A stretch of DNA of 64,000 bases. Source: Mesorhizobium sp. AR02. Lineage in GTDB: Bacteria; Pseudomonadota; Alphaproteobacteria; Rhizobiales; Rhizobiaceae. Below, piece after piece: positions 35,012 to 43,006 of the stretch. The stretch covers positions 124,001 to 188,000 of the forward strand of contig NZ_CP080531.1 in the NCBI RefSeq assembly GCF_024746835.1, written 5' to 3'. Both the position numbers and the translations under genes were made by a program. Every line of letters starts with the position of its first letter. Within the stretch, counting starts at the first letter, position 1. The notes below the pieces were generated by a model. The model did not search any database. It was not told where the DNA came from and saw only the letters and a program-made list of their open reading frames with translations.

Positions 35012-35639
35012 GCACGGTTTCGATCATGTCGATGCCCATCTTCTTGCGCAACCGCCCGACAAAGACCTCGATGGTGTTGGAATCGCGGTCGAAATCCTGG
35101 TCGTAGAGATGCTCGACCAGTTCGGTCCGCGAGACCACCTCGCCCATATGGTGCATCAGATAGGCAAGCAGGCGGAATTCATGCGAGGTCAGCTTTAGCG
35201 GCACGCCGTCGACATCGGCCTTCGAGGCCTTGGTGTCGAGGCGGAGCGGCCCGCAGGTAAGTTCGGATGAGGCATGGCCGGCGGCGCGGCGGATCAGGGC
35301 CCTGAGCCGCGCCAGCACCTCCTCGATGTGGAACGGCTTGGTCACATAGTCGTCCGCGCCGGCATCGATGCCGGAGACCTTGTCACTCCAGCGGTCGCGC
35401 GCCGTCAGGATCAGCACCGGCATCTTGCGGCCGCCGCGGCGCCAGCGCTCGACCACGCTGATGCCATCCATTTGCGGCAGGCCGATATCGAGCACGACGG
35501 CGTCGTAGGGTTCGGTGTCGCCGAGGAAATGGCCTTCCTCGCCGTCAAAGGCACGGTCGACGACATAGCCGGCGTCGACCAGCGCGTCCGCTATCTGCCG
35601 GTTGAGATCCTTGTCATCCTCGACGACGAGTACACGCAT
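34974..35639 (-). CDS. feuP: OmpR/PhoB-family response regulator FeuP
   Basis: 221 residues. Receiver domain: VVEDDKDLNRQIADALVDAG, phospho-Asp in AVVLDIGLPQMDG, DYVTKPFHIEEV. DNA-binding winged helix: LKLTSHEFRLLAYLMHHMGEVVSRTELVEHLYDQDFDRDSNTIEVFVGRLRKKMG. The latter block, with YDQDFDRDSNTIEVF, matches my memory of rhizobial FeuP closely. It acts with FeuQ downstream. A small periplasmic protein is encoded 88 bases upstream. Confidence 0.88.
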   Translation of the reverse strand: MRVLVVEDDKDLNRQIADALVDAGYVVDRAFDGEEGHFLGDTEPYDAVVLDIGLPQMDGISVVERWRRGGRKMPVLILTARDRWSDKVSGIDAGADDYVTKPFHIEEVLARLRALIRRAAGHASSELTCGPLRLDTKASKADVDGVPLKLTSHEFRLLAYLMHHMGEVVSRTELVEHLYDQDFDRDSNTIEVFVGRLRKKMGIDMIETVRGMGYRMREPEA

Positions 35640-35727
35640 GCGGAGATCGACACCTGTTGAAGAGCTCGTTCAGATTGAAGACTGGGCAGATATAGGCCGA
35701 TTCCGGCGGCCTGGGAAACGGGAGGGG

Positions 35728-36027
35728 TCAGTTCTGCGGAACGACGATCTCGGAACGGCGCGGACGCTGCCCGTCCTTGCCAGGCACCAGCACGACGATG
35801 ACGCAGACCGGCTGACCACCGCGTGTCGACTGCGAGGCCTTGGCCAGCGTTCCGCCATTCTGCTCGGCCACCTGCTGGCCGATCGCATAGCAGTCGGACG
35901 CGGCCAGGACGATCGGGCTGGACTGGTCGGGCGCGATCACCGGCATCGCTGTCGCCTGCGACGCGAACAGCCCGGCAGCACAGAGCGCCAGGGTCGCGGT
36001 TCGAAAGTGGGAGCGAAGCGTTTTCAT
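35728..36027 (-). CDS. Small periplasmic protein upstream of feuPQ (candidate FeuN-type modulator)
   Basis: 99 residues. Signal peptide MKTLRSHFRTATLALCAAGLFASQATA, leaving a mature protein of about 70 residues with two Cys (SDCYAIG and QPVCVIVV) that could form a disulfide. It lies directly upstream of feuP on the same strand. Sinorhizobium meliloti has a small periplasmic FeuN, encoded next to feuPQ, that restrains the kinase; position, size and export fit, but I cannot align the sequences here. Confidence 0.7.
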   Translation of the reverse strand: MKTLRSHFRTATLALCAAGLFASQATAMPVIAPDQSSPIVLAASDCYAIGQQVAEQNGGTLAKASQSTRGGQPVCVIVVLVPGKDGQRPRRSEIVVPQN

Positions 36028-36200
36028 GGTCGGCGTTGTAACGCATCGGTGCTGAACGTGAAATGAACGGTGATCGGTGCGAAAACCATGTCCGCTACAC
36101 CCCTGAAACGCGAGACGACCGGCGGTGATTTCGACGCCCCAACCCGACGAAATCCCGCAGACGCCAGTCTAGACTCCGTTTCGGTCAGATTGAAAGCGTG

Positions 36201-36608
36201 TCAGGCACTTTCCTGAGTCAGCGCACGAAACCGCAGCAGTCCGTGGTGCACAAGGAGATCCTCGTCGTAACGGGCCTCGGTGAATTCAAGCGACAGCCGC
36301 GTCTCGCCACGAGGGCCGATCACCAGTGCGGCGTCGGCGAGGCGAGCCTTGATGGCATTCATGATGGCAAGCGTTTCGTCGTCGCCGTGGGCTTTCGACC
36401 AGACATGCAGCGTGACCAGCTGATCGTCGTTGTTGTCGGCGCCGGTGTTCCAGTCAAAGGCGCTGGTCTGGCCGCAGGTCACATAGGGAAAGGCGGCATT
36501 GTCGGTTGCCTGTTCGAGCAGTCCAGCACCACCCAGCAGCGCCGACAGCGACGCGTCGCTTTTGAGCCTTAGAAAAAGTGCCTGCAGCAAATCGCCGGGC
36601 GCGGTCAT
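36201..36608 (-). CDS. DUF3168 phage/GTA-type tail-completion-like protein
   Basis: 135 residues. The start MTAPGDLLQALFLRLKSDASLSALLGG and the later FPYVTCGQTSAFDWNT, DDQLVTLHVWSK and LSLEFTEARYDEDLLVHHGLLRFRAL match DUF3168, a family in the head-tail/tail-terminator cassette of phages and Rhodobacter-type gene transfer agents. AGGGGGAC precedes the start. No other structural phage gene (portal, capsid, tape measure) is near, so it is an orphan or remnant. The reading frame is intact. Confidence 0.8.
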   Translation of the reverse strand: MTAPGDLLQALFLRLKSDASLSALLGGAGLLEQATDNAAFPYVTCGQTSAFDWNTGADNNDDQLVTLHVWSKAHGDDETLAIMNAIKARLADAALVIGPRGETRLSLEFTEARYDEDLLVHHGLLRFRALTQESA

Positions 36609-37079
36609 TTGTCGTCCCCCTCGCCTGTCACGCCTTGTACAAGCGGTTCGCGACACTGGCAAATTCGCGCATAGCGTACCCGGCTCGACAAGCTTGCGCC
36701 ATATCGCATGATTCGTCTCGTGGCGATTATGAAAGCCGGTGATCTCGAAAATACGACTCTGTTATGAACAGATTGCCATGCCGAGCAACCTTGCGGAACC
36801 AACCGGCTCAGCCGGCAGATTGCCCGAGCGCCTTGCGGCAAAGGGACAGTAGAGCCATATCGGAATTCCTCGGGCCAAGGAGCGAAATTCCGTACGGCAG
36901 CCCCTCGGCCCAGTCACACCCCCTCGTCGGAGCCCGGTCGATGCTCGGTATCCAGGCGCCATGGTCGGACTAGCTTCGTTGGCCTGGATGGTGCGAAAGA
37001 TCGGCCGTCACGCGACCGGACCACGATGCCATGAATATCCCCGAAGCGGCGGGGCTTATCCTTTGAGTTCGCAGCGCTG
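36609..37079. other. 471-base region without an intact gene
   Basis: Between the DUF3168 gene and the dehydrogenase gene, both minus strand. The only recognisable content is a probable amidase C-terminal remnant at 36808-36969. The rest (36663-36800 and 36970-37079) shows no gene, terminator or clear promoter; codon patterns are broken in all frames. Confidence 0.45.
36808..36969 (-). pseudogene. Amidase C-terminal remnant
   Basis: A short minus-strand frame ending at the TGA at 36808-36810 encodes GAWIPSIDRAPTRGCDWAEG followed by LPYGISLLGPRNSDMALLSL and a final ~10 residues. LPYGISLLGP followed by a DxxLL helix resembles the C-terminus of amidase-signature enzymes (typically LPxGxQLxGPxxxDxxLL). 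An in-frame TAG (36970-36972) cuts it off upstream and no start is nearby. It reads as a decayed gene tail next to the dehydrogenase gene. Confidence 0.4.
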
Positions 37080-37799
37080 TTAGTATCGGGCTCGGCCGCC
37101 CGACATATCGAAAACAGCGCCGGTGTTGAACGCACTGGCGTCCGAGCAAAGCCACACCACGAGCGCCGCTACCTCATTCGGATCGCCGAGCCGCTTCAGC
37201 GGACTTGCCGATATCATCGAGTCGACGGTCTCATTGCCGAGATCCCGGATAAGGCGCGTATCAATCGGACCCGGAGCGATGCAGTTGACGCGAATATCGG
37301 TATCGCTGACCTCACGCGACAGCGCTTTGGTAAAAGCGATGACACCGGCGCTTGCCGCGGAATAGGCCGCAAGGCTCGGCAGTCCCTCTTTCCCGGCAAG
37401 GGATCCCATGTTGACGATACGACCCTTGCCCGCTCGTCGCATGAGTGGGAGCACCCGATGCGTTACTTCGAACGTGCCAAGGAGGTTGACCTGCAGGATC
37501 CGCTGCCATTCCGCCGGTTCGAATTCCTCGAACGGCTTGTAGCTGCCCAGCCACCCCGCATTGTTCACGAGAATGTCGATTCCGCTTTCGCCCATAGTGG
37601 CTAGCGCTTGCATGACGCTGTCGCGTTTCGTCACGTCCACTGAAAGAGAACGAGTGCCTTCCAGCTCGACAGGCTCAATATCCCAGATCCAAACGTCCGC
37701 TCCACTCAACGCGAGCTTACCAGCTATCGCTCGGCCGATACCACGGGCGCCACCTGTGACGATGGCTGTTCGGCCCGCAAAGTCATACGTCACCGACAT
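37080..37799 (-). CDS. Short-chain dehydrogenase/reductase with Ser at the catalytic Lys position
   Basis: 239 residues. NAD(P) motif TGGARGIGRA (residues ~15-24), acidic residue after beta-2 (WDIEP) favouring NAD, NNAG (around residue 85), catalytic Ser in GRIVNMGSLAGKEG. The YxxxK site reads YSAASAG: Tyr is present but the expected Lys is Ser. C-terminal NCIAPGPIDT and the ending TGAVFDMSGG fit classical SDRs. Start 37799 chosen because GGAGG lies 5 bases upstream. Minus strand, downstream of the Pot-type permeases (138-base gap), so possibly in the same operon. Substrate unknown. Confidence 0.88.
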   Translation of the reverse strand: MSVTYDFAGRTAIVTGGARGIGRAIAGKLALSGADVWIWDIEPVELEGTRSLSVDVTKRDSVMQALATMGESGIDILVNNAGWLGSYKPFEEFEPAEWQRILQVNLLGTFEVTHRVLPLMRRAGKGRIVNMGSLAGKEGLPSLAAYSAASAGVIAFTKALSREVSDTDIRVNCIAPGPIDTRLIRDLGNETVDSMISASPLKRLGDPNEVAALVVWLCSDASAFNTGAVFDMSGGRARY

Positions 37800-37937
37800 C
37801 ATCACCTCCATGAAACGCCAGTGCGTTGTCTATTTAGCGCCGCATCGTGAGTGAAGTCGAGGAGAACAGATGGACGCCTGGCGTTAGAAGACGGCATTCA
37901 GCGCCGGGCAGGTTCGGCTGCGTCTCGGTGCGGTTGT

Positions 37938-38744
37938 CTAGTGTCCGGCGCGCTGCCTGGTGACCACGCTGCGCACCGCCAGCACCAGCACAGTGATGAT
38001 GATCAGGATCACCGAAAGGGCGGCGATCGCCGGGTCGATGTTGTCGCGCAGGCCCATCCACATCAGGCGCGGCAGCGTGATGGCGTTGACCGAGGTGATG
38101 AACAGCGTGACGCCGATCTCTTCCCAGGAGAGCACGAAGGACAGCAAGGCCGCGGTAATGATGCCGAACTTGATGTTGGGCATGATGATGCGGGTGGCGC
38201 GCTCCCATATGCTGGCGCCAAGGCCGCGCGCGGCAAGGTCAATGCGCCGATCGAGCTGGCTGAGCGAGACGAGGATCAGCACCGTGGCGAAAGGCACAGT
38301 CATCACCGAATGCGCCATGGCGACACCGAGCCAGGTGTCGTAGCCGAAGAAGGAAGAGACGCCGGAGATCGAGGTCAACAGGAAGTAGAGCGTGATCGCC
38401 GAGACCACCGGCGGCACCACCATCGGCAACAGCACGAAGCCGACGAGCGCGGCGGTAAAGCGCGGTTGGAACATCCAGACGCCAAGGCTGAAGCACAGCG
38501 CGAGCACGGTGGAAAAAGCGCTGCTGACGACGCCGATGCGGATCGAGAGCAGGATCGAGTCGATCCAGCGCGGGTCCTCGATCAATGCCCTGTAATGGCG
38601 CAGCGACAGTTCACCTGACGGCATTGCCAGCATGCGGCTTGGCGTCAGCGACACCGGGATGACGGCGAGCAGCGGCATCAGCAGGAACAGCGCCACGAGG
38701 GCGGCGATGACCAGCGAGACGGGACCGGGGCGATAGGTCGGCAT
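37938..38744 (-). CDS. ABC transporter permease, PotC/PotI-like
   Basis: 268 residues, about six transmembrane helices. The EAA loop (LDLAARGLGASIWERATRIIMPNIKFGI) is the ATPase-contact motif of binding-protein-dependent permeases. N-terminal VIAALVALFLLMPLLAVIPVSLTP and SLRHYRALIEDPRWI are typical of PotC/PotI. Its start overlaps the stop of the preceding permease as TGATG. Second permease of the importer encoded at 37938-41874. Confidence 0.93.
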   Translation of the reverse strand: MPTYRPGPVSLVIAALVALFLLMPLLAVIPVSLTPSRMLAMPSGELSLRHYRALIEDPRWIDSILLSIRIGVVSSAFSTVLALCFSLGVWMFQPRFTAALVGFVLLPMVVPPVVSAITLYFLLTSISGVSSFFGYDTWLGVAMAHSVMTVPFATVLILVSLSQLDRRIDLAARGLGASIWERATRIIMPNIKFGIITAALLSFVLSWEEIGVTLFITSVNAITLPRLMWMGLRDNIDPAIAALSVILIIITVLVLAVRSVVTRQRAGH

Positions 38745-39577
38745 CAGATCAACTGCTTCGGTCTGACATAACGGAACAAGAGCGCCATCAGCGCGCCGAC
38801 GAACACCACCAGCACGACGCTGATCGCAGCGCCCAGCCCCCAGTCCGGGCTCTGGAAGATCCTGAGATAGATCAGTTCGGCGATCATCACGCTGCGGCCG
38901 CCGCCAAGGATCGCCGGTGTGACGAAGAAACCGAGCGAGAAGACGAACACGATCAGCGCCGAGCCGATGATGCCGGAGCGTGTCATCGGCACGAACACCG
39001 TCCAGAAGGTGCGCATGCGGCTGGAGCCAAGGCCACGCGCCGCCAGAAGCACGCGGTCGTCGAGGCTGCGCATGGCCGAGGCCAGCGGAAAGACCGCGAA
39101 AGGAATGAGGAAATGCGTCATGCCGACGACGACGCCGAACTCGTTGCGCACCAGCGTCAGCGGTTCGGAGATGAAGCCGATCGACTGCAGCCAGGTATTG
39201 ATCAGGCCACGATTGGACAAAAGCGCCACCCAGCCGAAGGCGCGCGTCAGCACCGAGATCCAGAACGGCACCAGGATGCAGAATTCGGCAATGAGGCGCT
39301 GCGCCGGGCTGCCGCGCACCCAGACGACCGTGATGGCATAGGCGGCGGCGACGGACACAATAGTGACGATGGCCGCGATGCGCAGTGTGCGGATGAACAC
39401 CGACTGGACCAGATCGTCGGTAAGCAACGCTTCATATTGGCCAAGCCCTGGCGTCGGCAGAGTAAAACTCCACTTCACCACGCCGAGGAACGGCCAAGCA
39501 TAGGCCAGGACGAGGAACAGGAGCAGCGGCGCCATCAACAGCGCCGCGCCCATCCTGTCGGAGAGAACGCCTCTCAT
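38744..39577 (-). CDS. ABC transporter permease, PotB/PotH-like
   Basis: 277 residues with six predicted helices starting LLMAPLLLFLVLAYAWPFLGVVKWSF. The EAA motif is LLAARGLGSSRMRTFWTVFVPMTRSGI. This is the first permease of a PotABCD-type importer; it starts 20 bases after the binding-protein stop and overlaps the second permease. PotB/PotH proteins carry polyamines, but this subfamily also serves opines, sugars and other cations, so the substrate is open. Confidence 0.93.
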   Translation of the reverse strand: MRGVLSDRMGAALLMAPLLLFLVLAYAWPFLGVVKWSFTLPTPGLGQYEALLTDDLVQSVFIRTLRIAAIVTIVSVAAAYAITVVWVRGSPAQRLIAEFCILVPFWISVLTRAFGWVALLSNRGLINTWLQSIGFISEPLTLVRNEFGVVVGMTHFLIPFAVFPLASAMRSLDDRVLLAARGLGSSRMRTFWTVFVPMTRSGIIGSALIVFVFSLGFFVTPAILGGGRSVMIAELIYLRIFQSPDWGLGAAISVVLVVFVGALMALLFRYVRPKQLI

Positions 39578-39597
39578 CTCAGATCAGCATCCAGCTC

Positions 39598-40710
39598 TCA
39601 AGCGGAGATGATCTTGGTGTATTCGTCGAGCGCCGCGCCGTAGTTCTTGGCGTACCAATCCATATCGAGCGCGATCTGCTTCTTCATGTTCTCCGGATCG
39701 ACGGGGTTGATGCGCTTCTTGTCGGCGGGGATCAGCGCGTCGGCGGCCGGATTGGCCGGGCCCTGGCCGAGCTTGTCGAACATGACGAGCTGCTTTTGCG
39801 GGTCCTGCGCGCTGGCGATGAACTTCATCGCCGCATCCTTGCCGCCCGGGTTGTTCTTGAGCACTGCCAGCGCGCCGGGCGAGATCAGGCCCTGGTCCCA
39901 GATGAACTTGATCTTGCCGCCGGAATCCTGCTCGATCAGCGAGGCGCGCGTCGACCAGACGATGGCCATCGAGGCTTCGCCATTGAGCAGCACGCTCTGG
40001 CTCTCGGCGCCGCCACCCCAGTAGGCGACGACGTTTTCCTTGAAGGCAGCGATCTTGTCGTGTGCCCGCTTGAGGTCGAGCGGATAGAGCGAAGCCGGCG
40101 CGATGCCGTCGGCCAAAAGAGCCGCTTCCCAGCTCGATACGCCCCATTTGTAGAGCGACCGCTTGCCGGGGAACTTCTTCACGTCGAAGAAGTCGGCCAT
40201 GCCGGTCGGTGCGTCCTTGCCGTATTTCTCGGAATCATAGGCGATGACATAGGAGAAGAAATAGGTCGAAGCGGCATACTCCCAGCCGAAGCCGGGGCGC
40301 ATCTTCGTCTTGTCGACGATCTTATAGTCGATCGGCTCCAGTGCGCCCTGAGCGCCGAGCGTAATCGCCGAGAACGGATCGACGTCGACCAGATCCCAGG
40401 TCGGCGCGCCGCTCTTGAACTGTGCCGAGATGGCGCCTTCGGTCGGGCCTGAGCCGTCCATCTTGACGGTGATGCCGGTGTCCTTGGTGAAGGCCTGGCC
40501 ATAGGCGGCATCATAGGCGGTGATGGCGTCGCCGCCCCAGTTGACCAGCACCAGTTCCTTGGCTGCGGCAAAGGCTCCGGTCGAGCGCAGCAGCATCGGC
40601 GTGCCGGCAAGCACGAGGGCCGCAAGCTGCGTGAACTGGCGGCGCGAAATCTCGCCGCGTCTCGTCCTTTCGGACAGCGTTTCGATGGCCTGTTTCTTGG
40701 TGTTGTTCAT
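39598..40710 (-). CDS. Tat-exported periplasmic binding protein, PotD/PotF-like
   Basis: 370 residues. N-terminus with a twin-arginine export signal, GEISRRQFTQLAALVLAGTPML, so it is probably folded before export. The mature domain begins AAKELVLVNWGGDAITAYDAAYG, the PotD-type opening, and contains WDLVDVDPFSAITLGAQGAL and VAYWGGGAESQSVLLNGEASMAIVW. It should deliver a cationic or guanidino ligand to the two permeases. Start 40710 has AAAGGGGA upstream. Gene order ATPase, binding protein, permease, permease. Confidence 0.92.
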   Translation of the reverse strand: MNNTKKQAIETLSERTRRGEISRRQFTQLAALVLAGTPMLLRSTGAFAAAKELVLVNWGGDAITAYDAAYGQAFTKDTGITVKMDGSGPTEGAISAQFKSGAPTWDLVDVDPFSAITLGAQGALEPIDYKIVDKTKMRPGFGWEYAASTYFFSYVIAYDSEKYGKDAPTGMADFFDVKKFPGKRSLYKWGVSSWEAALLADGIAPASLYPLDLKRAHDKIAAFKENVVAYWGGGAESQSVLLNGEASMAIVWSTRASLIEQDSGGKIKFIWDQGLISPGALAVLKNNPGGKDAAMKFIASAQDPQKQLVMFDKLGQGPANPAADALIPADKKRINPVDPENMKKQIALDMDWYAKNYGAALDEYTKIISA

Positions 40711-40779
40711 GTCAGTTCCCCTTTGTTTTAGTTGATTTCAATCCGGAAGCCGGTGCGGCAGGTCAGGCCGCGCCGGCGC

Positions 40780-41874
40780 TCATTGTCCTCCGTCCGGAAG
40801 GAGGAAACCCTTTTCCGCCGGCCAGGTCAGCCAGACGGAATTGCCTTTGCTGAGGGCCGCGGCCGCAACCTCGTTCGGCACCGAGACGGTCACCTTGGCG
40901 CCTTGGCGCGTGGTCAGATCGAGCTTGGTCGCCGCACCGAGATAGGTCGAGGCAATGGCTGTCGCGGCAATGCCGTTCTCGCCGACGGCTGCTTCGCGCG
41001 CGATCGACATGTGTTCGGGCCGGATCGCCAGGATGGCGTCACCACGGACTTTCTCGGCCTTGCAGTGCATGTTGACCGCTCGGTCCTCGCAAAGGCCGGT
41101 AGAGCCATTGTCGGCGGGCTTGACCCCCTTCAGCGGCAGCATGTTGATCTCACCGAGGAACTCGGCGACGAAACGGTTGTCCGGCCGGTCGTAGACTTCA
41201 TCCGGAGCACCGACCTGCAGCAATTTGCCGTGATTGAAGATGGCGACGCGCGAGGACAGCGCCAGCGCCTCACTCTGGTCGTGGGTGACGAAGACGAAGG
41301 TGGTGCCGGTCTCCTGGTGCAGGCGCTTCATCTCGGCCTGCATCTGGCCGCGCAGGCTCTTGTCCAGCGCCGAGAACGGCTCGTCGAGCAAAAGCACGCC
41401 CGGCTCGAACACCAACGCCCGGGCAAGCGCCACGCGCTGCTGCTGGCCGCCGGAGAGCTGCGAGGGCAATTTCTTCTCGTGGCCGATCAGACCGACGCGC
41501 TCGATCATCTCGCCGACACGCTTCTTGATGTCGGCGGCCGATTTCTTGCGCACCTTGAGCGGGAAAGCGATGTTGGCCTCGACGCTCATATGCGGGAACA
41601 GCGCATAGCCCTGGAACACCATGCCGGCGGCGCGCTGCTCGGCCGGGCGATCGGTGATGTCGGTGCCGTCGCTGAAAAGCTTGCCTTCGGTCGGCTGCAC
41701 GAAGCCGGCCAGGATCATCAGGAAGGTGGTCTTGCCCGAACCGGAGGGTCCGAGCAGCGTCAGGAACTCGCCGCGGCCAATGTTGAGCGACAGATTGTCC
41801 AGTGCACGGAACGAGCCGAAGCTCTTGCCGATCCCGATTGCCTTGATCTCTGCGGCTCGGCCGGGTTGCTGCAT
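40780..41874 (-). CDS. ABC transporter ATPase, PotA/PotG-like
   Basis: 364 residues. Walker A GPSGSGKTTFL (residues ~39-49), signature [17 protein letters not shown], Walker B VLLLDEPFSALD, and the H-loop VFVTHDQSEALAL. The C-terminal ~120 residues form the TOBE regulatory domain (CEDRAVNMHCKAEK; AIRPEHMSIA). It powers the importer with the two permeases. First gene of the transporter set, 170 bases after the LysR gene on the same strand, with a hairpin between them. Confidence 0.95.
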   Translation of the reverse strand: MQQPGRAAEIKAIGIGKSFGSFRALDNLSLNIGRGEFLTLLGPSGSGKTTFLMILAGFVQPTEGKLFSDGTDITDRPAEQRAAGMVFQGYALFPHMSVEANIAFPLKVRKKSAADIKKRVGEMIERVGLIGHEKKLPSQLSGGQQQRVALARALVFEPGVLLLDEPFSALDKSLRGQMQAEMKRLHQETGTTFVFVTHDQSEALALSSRVAIFNHGKLLQVGAPDEVYDRPDNRFVAEFLGEINMLPLKGVKPADNGSTGLCEDRAVNMHCKAEKVRGDAILAIRPEHMSIAREAAVGENGIAATAIASTYLGAATKLDLTTRQGAKVTVSVPNEVAAAALSKGNSVWLTWPAEKGFLLPDGGQ

Positions 41875-41999
41875 CCTGCCCCTTCCTCAGTCTCTGGTGA
41901 AATCGTAGGCAGGCTCACGGCTCACCGCAACCGAATAGTTTTCGCCTGATCGGCAAATTTGATTCACGGGTGGATGGAAGGGCGGCGCCGCCGGAGCTG

Positions 42000-42028
42000 C
42001 CGATCTCCCCCCTCGTGGGGGAGATCGG
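42000..42028. repeat. Perfect 12-bp palindrome between lysR and potA-like
   Basis: CCGATCTCCCCC (42000-42011) pairs with GGGGGAGATCGG (42017-42028) around the loop CTCGT. It lies 16 bases after the LysR stop. No T-run follows on the minus strand, but the stem is very stable. This 'CGATCTCCCC...GGGGAGATCG' sequence is another dispersed intergenic palindrome of rhizobial genomes, by recall, and may act as a terminator. Confidence 0.65.
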
Positions 42029-42043
42029 CTAATCTCAATACGC

Positions 42044-42931
42044 CTAGAGCCTGTTCTCCGACAGCTTTGCCCTTAGCCAGTCGCTGAAGGCATTGAGCAC
42101 GGGATGGCTGGCCTTGGCGTGCTCAAAAACCAGGAAATAGGAGCGTGGCGAGGGCACCGAGGCTTCAAACGGCTTGACCAGCCGGCCCTCGCTCAGCGCC
42201 CGGCGGCCGGTCAGCTCGTCGCCCATGGCAATCCCCTGCCCGGCGACCGCCGCCGAAAAGACGAGGTTCATGTCGGAAAAGAAGATACCGCCTTCGGTAT
42301 CGGGATTCTCCACCTTGGACAGCGCCAGCCAGCGCGCCCAGTCCTCGGTATCGCCGAGATGCAGCAGGTTGGCGCGCAGCACGTCGGCGGGTTTGGAAAA
42401 TCCGCCCACCTTGTTGAGCAGCGTCGGGCTGCAGAGCGGCGTGAAGGAGACTTCGCAGAGCAGCTCCACGGCACGGTTCGGCCAGTTGCCAACGCCAAAG
42501 GCGATGAAGGCGTCGGCCTCCGGATTGCTGACATCGTCGAGGCGGCGAGGCGTCAGGATCGAGAGCGCCACGTCCCGATACATTTGCTGGAACTCGCCGA
42601 TATGACTGCACAGGAACATCGAAGCGAAGCCCGGAGGGCAGGAAATGGCGAAGGAACCACCGACGCCGGCGCCGCTGTTTTGCGCCCCGGCGTCGCCGAG
42701 CACGGTCAGCGCCTTCCTGACATCGGCTGCGTAGCGCTGGCCGCGCGGCGTCAGCGCCACCCCCTTGCCGATGCGCTGCAGGAGATCGAAGCCGAGATCG
42801 CGTTCCAACAGCCGCAACTGGTGGCTTACCGCGCTGCGGGTGAGGTGCAGTTCGTCGGCGGCACGCCAGACGCTGCCGTGGCGGGCGAAACTGTCGAGGG
42901 CGCGCAGCGCCTGTGTGGATGGAATTCTCAA
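42044..42931 (-). CDS. LysR-family transcriptional regulator (GcvA-like)
   Basis: 295 residues. N-terminal winged helix-turn-helix (residues ~1-60: STQALRALDSFARHGSVWRAADELHLTRSAVSHQLRLLERDLG). The effector domain begins around residue 92 (GGSFAISCPPGFASMFLCSHIGEF) and is of the GcvA/AmpR type. The start codon appears to be TTG at 42931; no in-frame ATG lies upstream. It is divergent from the M20 hydrolase gene (75-base spacer) and in line with the transporter genes, the usual layout for a LysR regulating both. Confidence 0.92.
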   Translation of the reverse strand: MRIPSTQALRALDSFARHGSVWRAADELHLTRSAVSHQLRLLERDLGFDLLQRIGKGVALTPRGQRYAADVRKALTVLGDAGAQNSGAGVGGSFAISCPPGFASMFLCSHIGEFQQMYRDVALSILTPRRLDDVSNPEADAFIAFGVGNWPNRAVELLCEVSFTPLCSPTLLNKVGGFSKPADVLRANLLHLGDTEDWARWLALSKVENPDTEGGIFFSDMNLVFSAAVAGQGIAMGDELTGRRALSEGRLVKPFEASVPSPRSYFLVFEHAKASHPVLNAFSDWLRAKLSENRL

Positions 42932-43006
42932 GAGGTGAACCGAATTTGCATGAACCGGGAAAACATATCACTTTTTGACGAGCCGCTTCACTGCTTTCTT
43001 TGACGC
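42932..43006. promoter_or_regulatory. Divergent promoter region between lysR and the M20 hydrolase gene
   Basis: 75-base spacer between the TTG start of the LysR gene (minus) and ATG 43007 (plus). AT-rich in the middle (AACATATCACTTTTTGACG). LysR regulators normally bind such spacers; no single T-N11-A box stands out enough to name. Confidence 0.45.

Noticed and set aside
26960..36690. Shared CGTACCCGGCTC words at about 26960 and 36677
   Set aside because: Twelve bases only, no paired ends or nearby integrase, so not evidence for an attachment site.
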